NCBI GenBank assembly: GCA_002633025.1
Contig: NMRB01002746.1
Span: 23,219-87,218 of the forward strand
Reading direction: 5' to 3'
Origin: Notospermus geniculatus
Lineage: Eukaryota; Nemertea; Pilidiophora; Heteronemertea; Lineidae
DNA: 64,000 nt
The number at the start of each line of letters is the position of its first letter. Positions within the stretch are counted from its first letter, which is position 1. Shown here one piece after another: positions 33,601 to 44,721 of the stretch. Below the pieces are notes generated by a model, which was not told where the DNA came from, ran no database searches, and was given only the letters and a program-made list of their open reading frames with translations. A program made the position numbers and the translations under genes.

Positions 33601-36600
33601 TCATGTAATTGATCTGGTGATGCCGTCTTCGACGATGTTATACCGTGAACGCTGCTCAGAAGAATGCTCGGTCCCCCCTCTTTCAAAATAGGCTTTCCAC
33701 GCATGTGTGGGCAAGCCAAAGACAAACGTACTTCTAGCGATGACTTACCGTTGGTGTTCCAGCAGGTGTATGAGTGTCATTACCTGATGAAGTAGCATCT
33801 TCCTGAAAATACAATGGCTAAATAAGCTTGTTCTGCTCAAGACACAATTTTATTAGCCTAGGACACCATACATGTATGTCATGATGTTACATGAAGCTGT
33901 ATTAAGTCTACCAAATGCAGGAGTGCTGAAAACTGCACCCAATTGTCATGTTCTGCACCCAAAATATTTCATTTCTTCCATTTGATATTTACTTAGCAAA
34001 CAAGCGTGTACATGTATGTTCAGCTGAGGTGGAACATGCTGTCTGCAAATCTTCTGAGATGGCCACCTGTTAACAGGGTATGTATGATTCAACTACATGT
34101 ACATGTACATGTAATTGGTGACAATACCAATCTCATTAACACCAAAAAAACACCATGTACGCTGCCTGTGTGTAATGCAGCAATTGGCTTTTCAACAATA
34201 TTCAGAAATAATGGATTATTCACCACTTTAAAGCTGGATGAACATGATGAACTGGTCTCCAACTCCTTTGGCTGCACATCTGTACTTCTCCCTGAAAGTG
34301 AAATAAGTAAACAGAGTGGTGAACGCTGTCCAATAGGAGCTGTCAGTGATTTGACAAATAGATGTCACTACCGCCCGGTTCAATGCACATATCGGACCCA
34401 TTCATTCTTTATTGAGCACCAATCACGTGATTTTCCTCAGTATGTATTGGTCTGCTAGAACTTTGCTACCATCTTTTGGCAATACACATAGCTGACTGCT
34501 CCTATAAATGTGCTGGCTTTAATATTTCAAATATAAATTTTACATCTTGAAATTGAGTCCCATATGCCTTCGTACACTGACTGAAAAGTGTCAAAATTAG
34601 TCACAACATTAGTCTTTTTTGAAAATGCTTCATCTGGCAATGGTACCAGGGCAATACCCTGACATATCAATCCTTTCTAAATGTGAAACTAAATTGACAT
34701 TCGGAAAAGAGGAGCCAGTTGACAGTAAAATAATTTTGAATAGTCTTTCAGTGACTGATTTTACCTTTTGTCATTCAGTATACGCTGACCGTAACATTTC
34801 CTCTGTTGCAGCCATTGTGCTGGTATTAGCCAACAATACATGCCTACTTTCAGTGGTACAGGTTGGACAAAAGCACACAATGTACAGTCTTGTTCATATT
34901 AATATCAACACCGATTATCTCAAATATCTCATAAACCATCAAACCAATTTAAATGCGGTTTTCTGCATAAAGTCAGAAATCTTGTTGACTACAACTGGGC
35001 ATCTTTGTTTTTGCGAAAGATTCACTTCTTCATTGCGTAATCTGTCGTTTAAAAAAGGTCCAAAAAAACTTTTTTGTTTCTGCATTTTTCACCAAAATTC
35101 CTTTGCTAGAATGAAGTTATGCCAAAATAAAGGTGATTTCACAAGTTACTGTCAAAATCGGCCATTTAGTTTTTGAAAAATTGACGTTTTTGTAAAGCTA
35201 TGTCAACACCACTTGTCTTCCACTGCCAACAACCTATGAGACGGTCCCTACATAATAATGCAAACCATACTTCATGTCCCTTGTGTAGGCCGTCAGTGTA
35301 TACAAAATCCATAGATCTATAGAACAGTGCTGAGTCGTATGTGGCAAAAAGTGTTACATAATAATTTTTCAAGTGTGTGGAGGCTTTAGTGACCAATTCA
35401 TGCACTGGTTAACTTCAAACAAAGATGACAAAGGCTACTAAGTTCTTTCTCAGTGCCTGTTACTTTTTACAATACAATGTCATGAGTAACCAGCACAGGT
35501 CACAACATTTATCTATGCCTATACGGTGACCCATGCATGGTGTATGGTTTGCATTATTATGTAGGGACCGTCTCATAAGTTGTTGGTAGTGGAACTCAAG
35601 AGGTGTTGATATAGCTTTACAAAAACGTCAATTTCTCAAAAACTAAACGACGTATTTTGACAGTAACTTGCCAAATCACCTTTATTTTGGCATAACTTCA
35701 TTCTAGACAAGGAATTTTGGTGAAAAATCCAGAAACAAAAAAGTTTTTTTTGGGACCTTTTTTCAATGACAGATTACGCAATGAGGAAGTGAATCTTGTG
35801 CAAAAACCTTGATGCACAGTTGTAGTCAACAAGATTTCTGACCTTATGCAGAAAACCGCATTTAAATTGGTTTGATGGTTTATGAGATATTTGAGATAAT
35901 AGGTGTTGATATTAATACGAACAAGACTGTACGAGATAGTATTTGGCATGCAATATCTTTTCAGATATGTAATGGGTAAGTTGCACATAATTTATGGTAA
36001 AATTGGCACTAGCTGTGAAAGGGTTACATACATTAAGTGCGGTGGCAGTACAGAAACATCACAAGTTAAATATATTGATGCAATGCTATTTATGGTGTCA
36101 GTGGCTATGTATGTGACTGGTTGAGGGGGGAGAGGAAGGATGAGAGAGATTTGATTCAAAACCACACCCAACATGAACTCACAGTAGCGCAAACTACAGG
36201 CCAGTTAGCACAGAAAAAATAGACAGTGTCCATTCAATTAAAAGGTGGTCATGGTGCTCCAGGAGGTTCATGCTCTTGTGATGTGGAACATTTAGCAGAC
36301 ATTACCCGTGCGCACAATCTGTCTCACGAGTGATCTGCTAGCACCTTTATGAATTGGCCATTCTTCACAAATTTGTGCTCAGAGCTGGTGCCATAGTGGA
36401 TTGTTGTATGCTATGTCCGCCAATCCAATTTCATGAGAAATATCATTTTAACATGGAAATTAGGGTGATAAGAGCCATCTGGCAAAAAAATGGAACTCCG
36501 GACAAGAAACAGGTCATCAAATTCTTGTGGCAGTCATCTTTCCACCTCACTGGACATGTTTCATTGTCTTCCTGACCTTGTCCACAGTTTAACTGAATGA

Positions 36601-39163
36601 ACCAACATGTACTATATTAAGCATATACAGATGCAGTGCAGTTGTGTAAGGCAGAGGCTACAAATAATCATACCATACAGAAATACATCCTTCTTCTAGC
36701 CTGCATATGAAAATATGTCGCAAACTCAGGTCAAAATATGACGCTGATGTTGTTTTCAGTTGAGCAAACTAATCACTGAACTTTATATGTATCACTGACA
36801 CTGTGACCCTTAAAATCGTCATGAAAATCCACATTTAAGAATTATACACCATCAGTCTTCTTTGTTTTATAAATGAAGCATTTTAAAACATACCATTTAC
36901 ACCAACTCTGCATTCCTCATGTCCTTCAGTCTGGAAATTAGAAAAATACATCAGCAATTCAAAATTATATGGGCAATATCACCAGCAAAAAACAAGTAAA
37001 CATCCTGGGAACACAACAGCAAATACCCGATACCGGTACCCGAGTATGGATAAATGTACAAGAAGCCACAGTGTAATTACCAGGCAAGATGAAATTGTTT
37101 ACACTTTCGACATTCAAGCTAATAATAAGAAAGAACTCAATTTATGTCCGGTCATTCTATCATCAACCCCTGTAAAAGGGCACTTAACGTTGACTGCAGC
37201 AAAAACAGAAGTATGGACTGTATTGAAGTTTTGTTCTTTGATGTCCTTTATTTATACTCATACCTTTTGAGTTTGGAGCACCAAACATTCGCACTGAGGA
37301 AGCTCACTCTGTGCATTTTCCTCATCGGACTCACTGTCTTCCGCAAGCTGAAATAGCAAAAAATAACAGCTTTCAACTAATGATCTACACTGCAGTAGGT
37401 AAGTTGATGCTGATTCTACTGTTTTTTTATATACAGATTTAGCAAATTACAAGGCTCTTGTGGGATCGACTTCACAGAAATGAAATGGTCCATGGACCAT
37501 GTGCTCACCGGGTTGGACATAACAGTCTAATGACAGAGGGATGAGCAATCTGGGTCAAGTCATTCCCGAGTAGGTGCACTTTGGGTCACGTCGTTCCTGA
37601 GTTACCGCACTTTGACGATTTTCGGTTTACGCCACCTGGCGGCCATATTGGATGTCCGATTGGGCCAGAACTTCACATGCACATAAAGATCATCTGCAGA
37701 GGGCCACATAGCACATTGGAGTGCTTTGGGTCAAGTCGTCCCTGAGTTACAGCACTTTGATGATTCGGGTTACGCCACCTGGCGGCCATATTGGATGTCC
37801 GATCAGGCCGAAACTTCACATGCACAGAAAGGTCATCTGCAGGGGGCCACATAGCAAATTGGAGCACTTTGGGTTAAGTCGTTCCTGAGTTACAGCACTT
37901 TGATGATTTTTGGGTTACGCCACCTGGTGGCCATCTTGGAAGTCAAATCAGTCCGAAATTCGACATGCATGTAAAGGTCATCTAGAGGGACGTAAATATC
38001 AAATTTGAGCACTCCACGTCAAGTCGTTCCTGAGTAATAGCAGTTACTTGATTTTCAGGTTACGCCACCTGGCGGCCATATTGGATGTCCAATCGGGCCG
38101 AAACTTGGTATTTTTAAAGGTACCCCTCCAATGCATGTTTATGCAAGATATGAAGTCGCTTGGTGAAATAATGACAAACTGTGGCAGGTTCGTCACTTTT
38201 GTCGAACTTTGACCTCTGTGACCTTGAAAAGTAGGTCAAATCAAAAACCCGTTATATATGTTATGTATCCTTATTAGATACACCTATGATAAAAATTTGG
38301 AGAAGATCTAGTCATTAGTTCAGGAGTTATTGCACTTTTTGTGTTTTCGGTTTCCGCCACCTGGTGGCCAAGCTAAGAGTCGAATCGGACCGAAACTTGG
38401 TGTCATGGGTCATCTGACCGAGGTGTATATATGTACCAAGTTTCAGATCAATAGCTCTGGCGGTTACGAAACGTGCCCTGCTAACGGAACACGACGACGA
38501 CGACGGACGACGACGGACGACGGACGCACAACAATTGTATAAGCTCACCACGGTGAGCTAAAAATCTGAATATTGGTTGACGCAATAATGCTACAATTAA
38601 TATTGCCAAAACAATTTAAAAGGTTAACTGATACCTTTCCAATGCGACAAAGCTGGACATAACATTTTCCTTGGCCAAATAAAGCCCTCAGCCGTTCGTA
38701 ATTCCACTCACAATCTGGAGGTGATGTTGGCTGCCTCAGTTCCTTATGACTCATTGAAAGGAACTTCACAGTAGCAGTTCTGAACATCGGGTCCAGAATT
38801 TCCATCAGTTTCCTCCTGATGTTGTCTTCAGTATCACACGTTGTGATATCAATTACACCTTCCGAAACAACCAGATTCCTCGTAAAGGGACTCGGAAGCC
38901 CTGTATCACGTATAAAAACAACTCTAATAGACTTCTTTCTCTCCTGTTTCTTAGTTGTTGTCCCAAAAACATTGTGTTTCTTGAAAGGCTTCTGTCTGTA
39001 CCGGTACGGAGAAAATCCTGGCCGTATGGCTGCTGAAGGGTGCGACACTGGTATGACTGGATCGTTTATTTGCTGTGATTGATTATTCTGTTGAAACAAC
39101 GTGCTTACGCTTCCCGCCAAGGATGCTGATGACCCAGGAGCAGCCCATGCCCTCACTGTATTC
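30614..39163 (-). CDS. UIM- and HECT-domain E3 ubiquitin ligase-like gene, partial
   Basis: Minus-strand exons: 39163-38635 (Ser/Pro-rich, then 'KKSIRVVFIRDTGLPSPF' and a conserved helical end 'LCRIGK'), 37347-37264 (acidic), 36930-36894, 33802-33749 (acidic, Ser/Thr-rich), 32210-32139, 31758-31432, 31283-31028 and 30771-30614. Phases agree for 39163 to 37347 to 36930 and for 32210 through to 30614. They do not close between 36930 and 32210, where the assembly gap at 32561-33364 probably hides an exon. Exon 31758-31432 has a ubiquitin-interacting motif ('DLKRAIEESLAD') and the start of the HECT N-lobe ('FVGEEADDFGGPCKEYFR'). The next exon gives 'LLMREIM' and 'YYTCGKLFSWSVLFDG'. HECT ligases pass ubiquitin from E2 through a Cys in the C-lobe; that C-lobe is not found in this window. 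It may lie under repeats at 29-30.6 kb, or the gene may be truncated. The architecture is like the G2E3-like proteins that are numerous in marine invertebrates. Confidence 0.75.
32561..33364. other. Assembly gap (804 N)
   Basis: An N run inside the HECT gene. The sequence right of the gap (33365-33541) is the start of a repeat that is complete at 35545-35931, so the gap probably arose from repeat collapse. The reading frames spanning it are artefacts of N. Confidence 0.95.
33365..33541 (+). repeat. Partial copy of the 390-bp repeat
   Basis: Matches the right part of 35545-35931 in the same orientation, from 'CAATGACAGATTACGC' to 'AACAAGACTGTAC', with about 95% identity by eye. The rest is lost in the gap on its left. 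Confidence 0.85.
34006..34882. other. Intronic sequence without recognised feature
   Basis: Lies within the large intron region of the HECT gene. A 150-codon plus-strand frame (34006-34458) has no recognisable motif and a biased composition. I do not call it a gene. Confidence 0.35.
34883..35931. mobile_element. Foldback element with ~390-bp inverted arms
   Basis: The left arm 34883-35275 and right arm 35545-35931 are near-identical reverse complements, for example GTACAGTCTTGTTC on the left and AACAAGACTGTAC on the right. About 270 bp of unique sequence lies between them. A third, single-arm copy lies at 33365-33541. Open frames within the arms are the same sequence read on opposite strands and are not genes. 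I see no clear target duplication. Such long-armed foldbacks are usually non-autonomous DNA transposons. Confidence 0.85.
37482..38559 (-). repeat. Second copy of the long dispersed repeat
   Basis: An inverted and longer copy of 550-1425. It ends in the hairpin AGCTCACCACGGTGAGCT, next to an expanded GACGACGACGGAC simple repeat (38488-38526). It contains about six degenerate units around 'GCCACCTGGCGGCCATATTGG'. It lies in the intron between the 37264-37347 and 38635-39163 exons of the HECT gene. Confidence 0.85.
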
Positions 39164-39819
39164 CTGGCATTTGTTAAAAAAGAAAGCAGTTCATTTAACG
39201 CTAGGCTAGTTAGGAGTAATTTTATACTGATCACTCTAAAGATGAACCACTATTTTTCCCACATGGTAAGGCCAATACAGGGCTTGAAATAAGCTGTGGT
39301 CATTTACTAAAACACCCTTAAAGTCCCAGCTTCATCCCCCGTCCAGGCACTCTTCATTTAGTTCATAATGATCATATACTTTGTATAAAATGTGCATTTT
39401 CGACCAAAATCACTTCGTTGATTAAATAAAGTGCAATGAAGTTTTGTGCCCCTAAAACACAAAAGGCACAGAATGAGATCGGAAACGTCCGGTAATCTTC
39501 GGAATGATGACGTCAACTCAGGAATTCGGAACCAATCGGCCAAGATCGGGCTAGGTCTCATCGTCGCCATTTCGTGCTCGATTCAAAGTTTCAGTGTGGC
39601 GTACTAACCACTGAGCGCATGAAAATTCAAAAAGTCACCTACGTTTGTAAGTTATTGAACGATAGCAGCTGGATTGGATTGAATTGAAAACCCGGGTGAA
39701 AACAGAGCGAATCGTCCAAAAGGCCTGCTGTAGAAGGAAGCAGCCCAGCTGCAACACTGCCATGTACATGACCGCCCTGACGACGACGTCGTCACAGGTA
39801 GTGCTGGAGTACACAAGAC

Positions 39820-39935
39820 GCAGAGGTGTGAGCTGACCGTGACGTGACTCGTGTGAAGTGCGCCACACCATTGTTTGACGTAACGTCATTGGAGCATGCA
39901 CGGCTCATTTCGCTGCACCTCTGCAGCAGGTGTAT
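39820..39935. repeat. Dispersed repeat, also at 62508-62630
   Basis: Shared with 62508-62630 in the same orientation: 'GCAGAGGTGTGAGCTGAC', 'GTGTGAAGTG', 'CCATTGTTTGACGTAAC' and 'TCATTGG.GCATGCAC'. The ends GCAGAGGTGTGAGC and GCT(C)A...TGCACCTC are loosely inverted. Class unknown. Confidence 0.65.
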
Positions 39936-40355
39936 TACCCGAAATACCCTGCACTCAAAAAGTCTGCTTTTTTATGAAGTCGGTAGGAATTTCAAACAAA
40001 CCATCAGCCGGTTGACATTTTTGTTCATTGTTGAACCAGTTGCATTAAGTAGGCCCTAATTGATGCTGCTGGACGGGGGATGAAGCTGGGACTTTAAGGT
40101 GCAGCTCCACATGATTGAGGGAATTGAGATGGTTGGTTACTGAAAAGCCCAGGGAGGGTTAGCTACTGCCAACACACGTCGAGGCCCTCAACGACCTGTG
40201 TTTCAGTTCAGTGGCCTGTGGCTCGGCCTAGGGCCTAGATAGAGCATGATCATGATGATGAGGCTTGCCTTAGGCCCCCCTAGCCTTGGGCCTAGCAGGC
40301 CTAGGCCCTCGGCTCGGCCTATCTGCCCGGCTACAAACATGACAAACTAACTTAC

Positions 40356-40794
40356 CAACTGCTGTGCCAACACTCCCCACAATTACGTACGTGGTGTGTG
40401 CATCCCACCCACATGAATCTGGGGTTGATAACACCCCTGGTGTTGCTGGGGGCGGATGGAATTCGTCATGGTTCGGCCCTCCGACCGGAACCGCCATCCA
40501 CGACCCCGCCGGCGAGGACCAACTTGTCGACGCGCAGAAATACCTAAGGCCTCTGGCCTCTGGAAACTGCGATACTAGCGTACCCATTAACAGAACACAG
40601 ATTTCCCCGTGCACTTGATCTAGCTTTATGGTGAGTGGCAATTTAACGGCATCTGATCCGTCACTAATGCGACTAACCTTTACGTGCATGACGTGAGTCA
40701 AGCTCATGTGAGGCGGTCGCTTGCTCACGAGCGTTTGAACGTAGTGCTTCGTGTACATGTCTTTCTCGTGTAGCGCGATGACCATATATGGCAC
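40356..40794 (-). CDS. Candidate 5' coding exon of the HECT-type gene
   Basis: A 146-codon open stretch starts at ATG 40794 ('MPYMVIALHEKDMYTKHYVQ') and ends at a strong donor, TTG|GTAAGTT. Its composition looks coding, with higher GC than its surroundings. It is the nearest upstream exon for the minus-strand gene, but its end phase (one base over) does not fit the start of the exon at 39163 directly. A further exon would have to lie between, or it belongs to a different transcript. I recognise no domain. Confidence 0.4.
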
Positions 40795-43365
40795 ACGTTG
40801 TGGTTAGTGTGCGGTTTGAGGTCGAAAAACGCGAGCACAAAATTAGAAGTACACAAACAAGTATTCTCCTCGCAGATTCAACATTGATTAGGTAAGAAGT
40901 GAGGCTATAAAGTTACAGAAGCATTTCTTGATCCGTCAAGAATAAACGGTGATTTTTGACTTTAACCTGTTTTCAATAGAAATTCATTCCTCTTTTGGCA
41001 TTGTTCGCCCTTCATAATTTTTGTGAATGGGAGGTACGTTGTATTGTATTTCATTGTGTAGGCCTACTCGAAACGGGTGCCGATAATTAGAAATATTCGC
41101 AAACTGATTCTTCATGAAGCAATCGACTTTAGCTTAGTGAGAGATCCCTGTATACCACTACAGAACGATTTTTTAAGATAGTCTTCTACTGTCCCAAAAA
41201 TGGCATGAAACTTTGGTATGGGCGTACACATGGATTTACGGCCTATTTAAGCAATCTCGTTCCAATCGCCGTTAGTTCCGTTCCGCATTTTATGATGGCT
41301 CCACTAACGTCTCTGGAACCACTACTTGGCCGGTTTCACAAGAATCTTGTGAAAACATTTATTCGCCCATTTTATACCAAAATATTGAGAACAGTATTTA
41401 GCTAGACGTAAAACAAAGTCACAAAGCCAAAACGTTGTGGAAAAGAGCAAAAGACCTCGCTAGAATAAAATATTATTCTTGGAACTATTTTACGAGAAAG
41501 GCGGTGATTCGGCTCGGTGTTCCGTCGGAATCCTGCCACGTTTTAAATGCCACTGAATCTGTGAACCAATGACAAGGCGTATATCGTAGAGCACGTGTAT
41601 TTGCGGTTTATGGTAAACATCATGTGTGCCCTCGCTTCAACCATCATTTCGTGCGATTTTCATTAAAGAGGAACTGACCCCTTCAAATATAATGAATATT
41701 TTTGCTGTTCCAAGTGGGTATGATGCCACTCTACTGCTGGCAAAAATTTGGTGAAAAAACCTCAGCTCATTTTCAAACTACGCACAAAAATGTATTTCTC
41801 AGAATTCAAATTTCCCGCTCAATTAGTGATGTCATACCTAGAACCATTTCTATTGTCATCCATTGTAAAATGTACCAAATCTATNTGTAATCGCAGTTTA
41901 AGCTAGACGACTGATTTAGACTTGTCTTGGCGAGTTAGACTTGTCTAAGGGATAGACATCTTTTATAAGTTCGGGCCTAAGTGTCTCAGGAAAGGTATTA
42001 TTATTCATAAACTGTTGAGATTGACCAAGATATCGAAATCTCTAAATATGCTATTTTCAATTATTTCTGTATTTTCCTCTGAATTTTAAGTGTAAAGATC
42101 CCCGCATGGCTAACTAACTGATTTTCAATCAAAGCAACATGGTTCACATTAGAAATATATTCTCTCCAGCTGTCTTAGATACAGGTACAGCACATTTTGC
42201 AATAGTCACTATAATGTGATGGTTCTCTGAATGACATCACTAATTGAGCGGGAAATTTGAATTCGAAGATTACATTTTGGTGTTTATTTCGGAAATGGGT
42301 GGAGATTTTCAAATCAAACTGTTGTGAATCCTGAAGTGACATCATAAGGCATTCTGAGCTGTAGGTAGCTCAGTTTGGTTGGCAAAGTGGTCAGTTCCCC
42401 TTTAATCAGGAGGTTTTGCCTTGTACAATCTAAATGGATATTATATTCGAAACACATGTGGATGAATGGATGACGCAGGTAAGTTTATTAGGCCCGGATA
42501 AGCTCGAATTCGAACATTTAATCGAGCTGTACGCGTCTGTACATTTTTGTACACAGCGATGCACGGGGTAAAAGTGACTCCATAAAACATTCGTTTTCAA
42601 CCCCTAAATCACATTTTTATCTGTTGTTATAGAAGTTACTAATCTAAGAGGGCTAACACATGTCGATTCAGTTGTTGACAGGTACGGAAAACCCTTATTT
42701 CGGTGTGTTTTGTTGACGTCGTCTGCTCAATCCTCCGCGCAAATAGTACCGGTTTAAACACATCCTCAGCGTCTTCTATCGTCTCGCTTGGGAGTAATGG
42801 GGAAAAGCCGGATGTTTCCAGCTTAAAAACGAGAGAATAGAAGAACGTGGCTACAGGGCGGGGGGGGGGNACTTCATAACTAAACGATACTGTAGCACCA
42901 ATGTTACGAATGAAAAAGTTGTTCGAATCGGTTGTGCAAGCGGTTTTTGGGGCGATACTGCTGTGGCTGGTATGCAAATGTACTAGCCTACTGATACATG
43001 TACATTTACCTGTACAAATGCTGTACATTTCATGCACGCAATCAGCATGATCAGTTCATCTGTGTGTGTAATCAGCTGGTAATGTTGTTCGGCTCCAGTG
43101 TAGCCATCATTATTGGGCCCTTGATCCAGTCTGTAGCGGATGTCACAGTCGATGGTCAGTCATGTCTGCGCTGTCTCGTCATCGACATGAGGCAGGATGA
43201 ATGATATAGGCTAGGCCTATCCCCATCCATCCATGATTTAGTACCGAAAAGCATTGGATTTGGTGGAGAAAGACGACAGAATGACATATCAGATGGATAA
43301 CCTATGCCGCAGATTGTCATGTCAGGCTTAGATTAATAGACATGTTAGATGTTAGATAGGCCTAA
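40795..43365. other. Intergenic sequence, no recognised gene
   Basis: No exon with motifs is visible. A 45-bp open piece 42434-42478 starting with ATG and ending CAG|GTAAGT could be a first coding exon of the downstream AtuA-type gene, but nothing else supports it. Isolated N occur at 41885 and 42870. Confidence 0.3.
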
Positions 43366-43817
43366 GGCCAAAAAAAATAAATGTTGTGTTGCTGGTCGCC
43401 CGACCGACCCTACGAAAACCTTGCCGACCCTCCGACCCTGGATTTTTCAAACAATAAACTCATGCCAAAAAAACTAGGAAAAAACACCGTTTTCATTTGG
43501 CCACATAAATAAAGTCTTTTTTGCTTCCCTATCTACATGTATGTCATTGTGCAGATGATTGTGGATTTGATGTGGGTTGGCTATCCAGAAATGTCCTGCA
43601 CAATGATGTCATGCGGGTCACATGATCATATCTCGACATCTGATTGGTCCGCAGTGGTTTGTTTACAAACAAAGCAACATGTGTTCTGGTGTAATACCTA
43701 CCAGTGTCTAGCGCACTACAGTATCTTAGTGAGAAAAAATAAAATTTTCTTCCGACCGTCCGACCCTGAAATTTATTTTGGATGCCACCAGCAACACAAC
43801 ATTTATTCTGATAGGCC
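43366..43817. repeat. MITE with GGCC ends (PIF/Harbinger-like), family of three
   Basis: The left end is GGCCAAAAAAAATAAATGTT and the right end AACATTTATTCTGATAGGCC, with 'GTTGCTGG' / 'CCAGCAAC' just inside. TAA precedes the left end. The right flank is cut by the assembly gap after one T, which is compatible with a TAA duplication. The interior carries CCGACCCT words like those of 44868-45339 and 62960-63398. Confidence 0.75.
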
Positions 43818-43818
43818 T

Positions 43819-44599
43819 NNNNNNNNNNNNNNNNNNNNNNNNNNNNNNNNNNNNNNNNNNNNNNNNNNNNNNNNNNNNNNNNNNNNNNNNNNNNNNNNNN
43901 NNNNNNNNNNNNNNNNNNNNNNNNNNNNNNNNNNNNNNNNNNNNNNNNNNNNNNNNNNNNNNNNNNNNNNNNNNNNNNNNNNNNNNNNNNNNNNNNNNNN
44001 NNNNNNNNNNNNNNNNNNNNNNNNNNNNNNNNNNNNNNNNNNNNNNNNNNNNNNNNNNNNNNNNNNNNNNNNNNNNNNNNNNNNNNNNNNNNNNNNNNNN
44101 NNNNNNNNNNNNNNNNNNNNNNNNNNNNNNNNNNNNNNNNNNNNNNNNNNNNNNNNNNNNNNNNNNNNNNNNNNNNNNNNNNNNNNNNNNNNNNNNNNNN
44201 NNNNNNNNNNNNNNNNNNNNNNNNNNNNNNNNNNNNNNNNNNNNNNNNNNNNNNNNNNNNNNNNNNNNNNNNNNNNNNNNNNNNNNNNNNNNNNNNNNNN
44301 NNNNNNNNNNNNNNNNNNNNNNNNNNNNNNNNNNNNNNNNNNNNNNNNNNNNNNNNNNNNNNNNNNNNNNNNNNNNNNNNNNNNNNNNNNNNNNNNNNNN
44401 NNNNNNNNNNNNNNNNNNNNNNNNNNNNNNNNNNNNNNNNNNNNNNNNNNNNNNNNNNNNNNNNNNNNNNNNNNNNNNNNNNNNNNNNNNNNNNNNNNNN
44501 NNNNNNNNNNNNNNNNNNNNNNNNNNNNNNNNNNNNNNNNNNNNNNNNNNNNNNNNNNNNNNNNNNNNNNNNNNNNNNNNNNNNNNNNNNNNNNNNNNN
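43819..44599. other. Assembly gap (781 N)
   Basis: An N run between the MITE at 43366-43817 and the first visible exon of the AtuA-type gene. It is the most likely hiding place of the exon(s) encoding the N-terminus of that protein. Reading frames across it are artefacts. Confidence 0.95.
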
Positions 44600-44721
44600 A
44601 TTCAGTGCTTCTATGATAGGTTGACTGAAAAAGACTATGATCGCCAAGACTTACCAGAATTTCCTTCCCTTTCACATGTACTTTCAGATAAAGTGTTGCA
44701 TCCTTCATTCTCTGATTTCAG

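Noticed and set aside
34619-35988. 185- and 96-codon frames within the foldback arms
   Set aside because: They are the same repeat read on opposite strands, with no known motif and no splice support.
40364-40618. Plus-strand 84-codon frame
   Set aside because: It is the antisense of the better supported minus-strand exon candidate at 40356-40794.
42434-42478. 15-codon first exon ending CAG|GTAAGT
   Set aside because: The donor is perfect, but the peptide does not resemble the AtuA N-terminus and its link to the downstream gene cannot be tested here.
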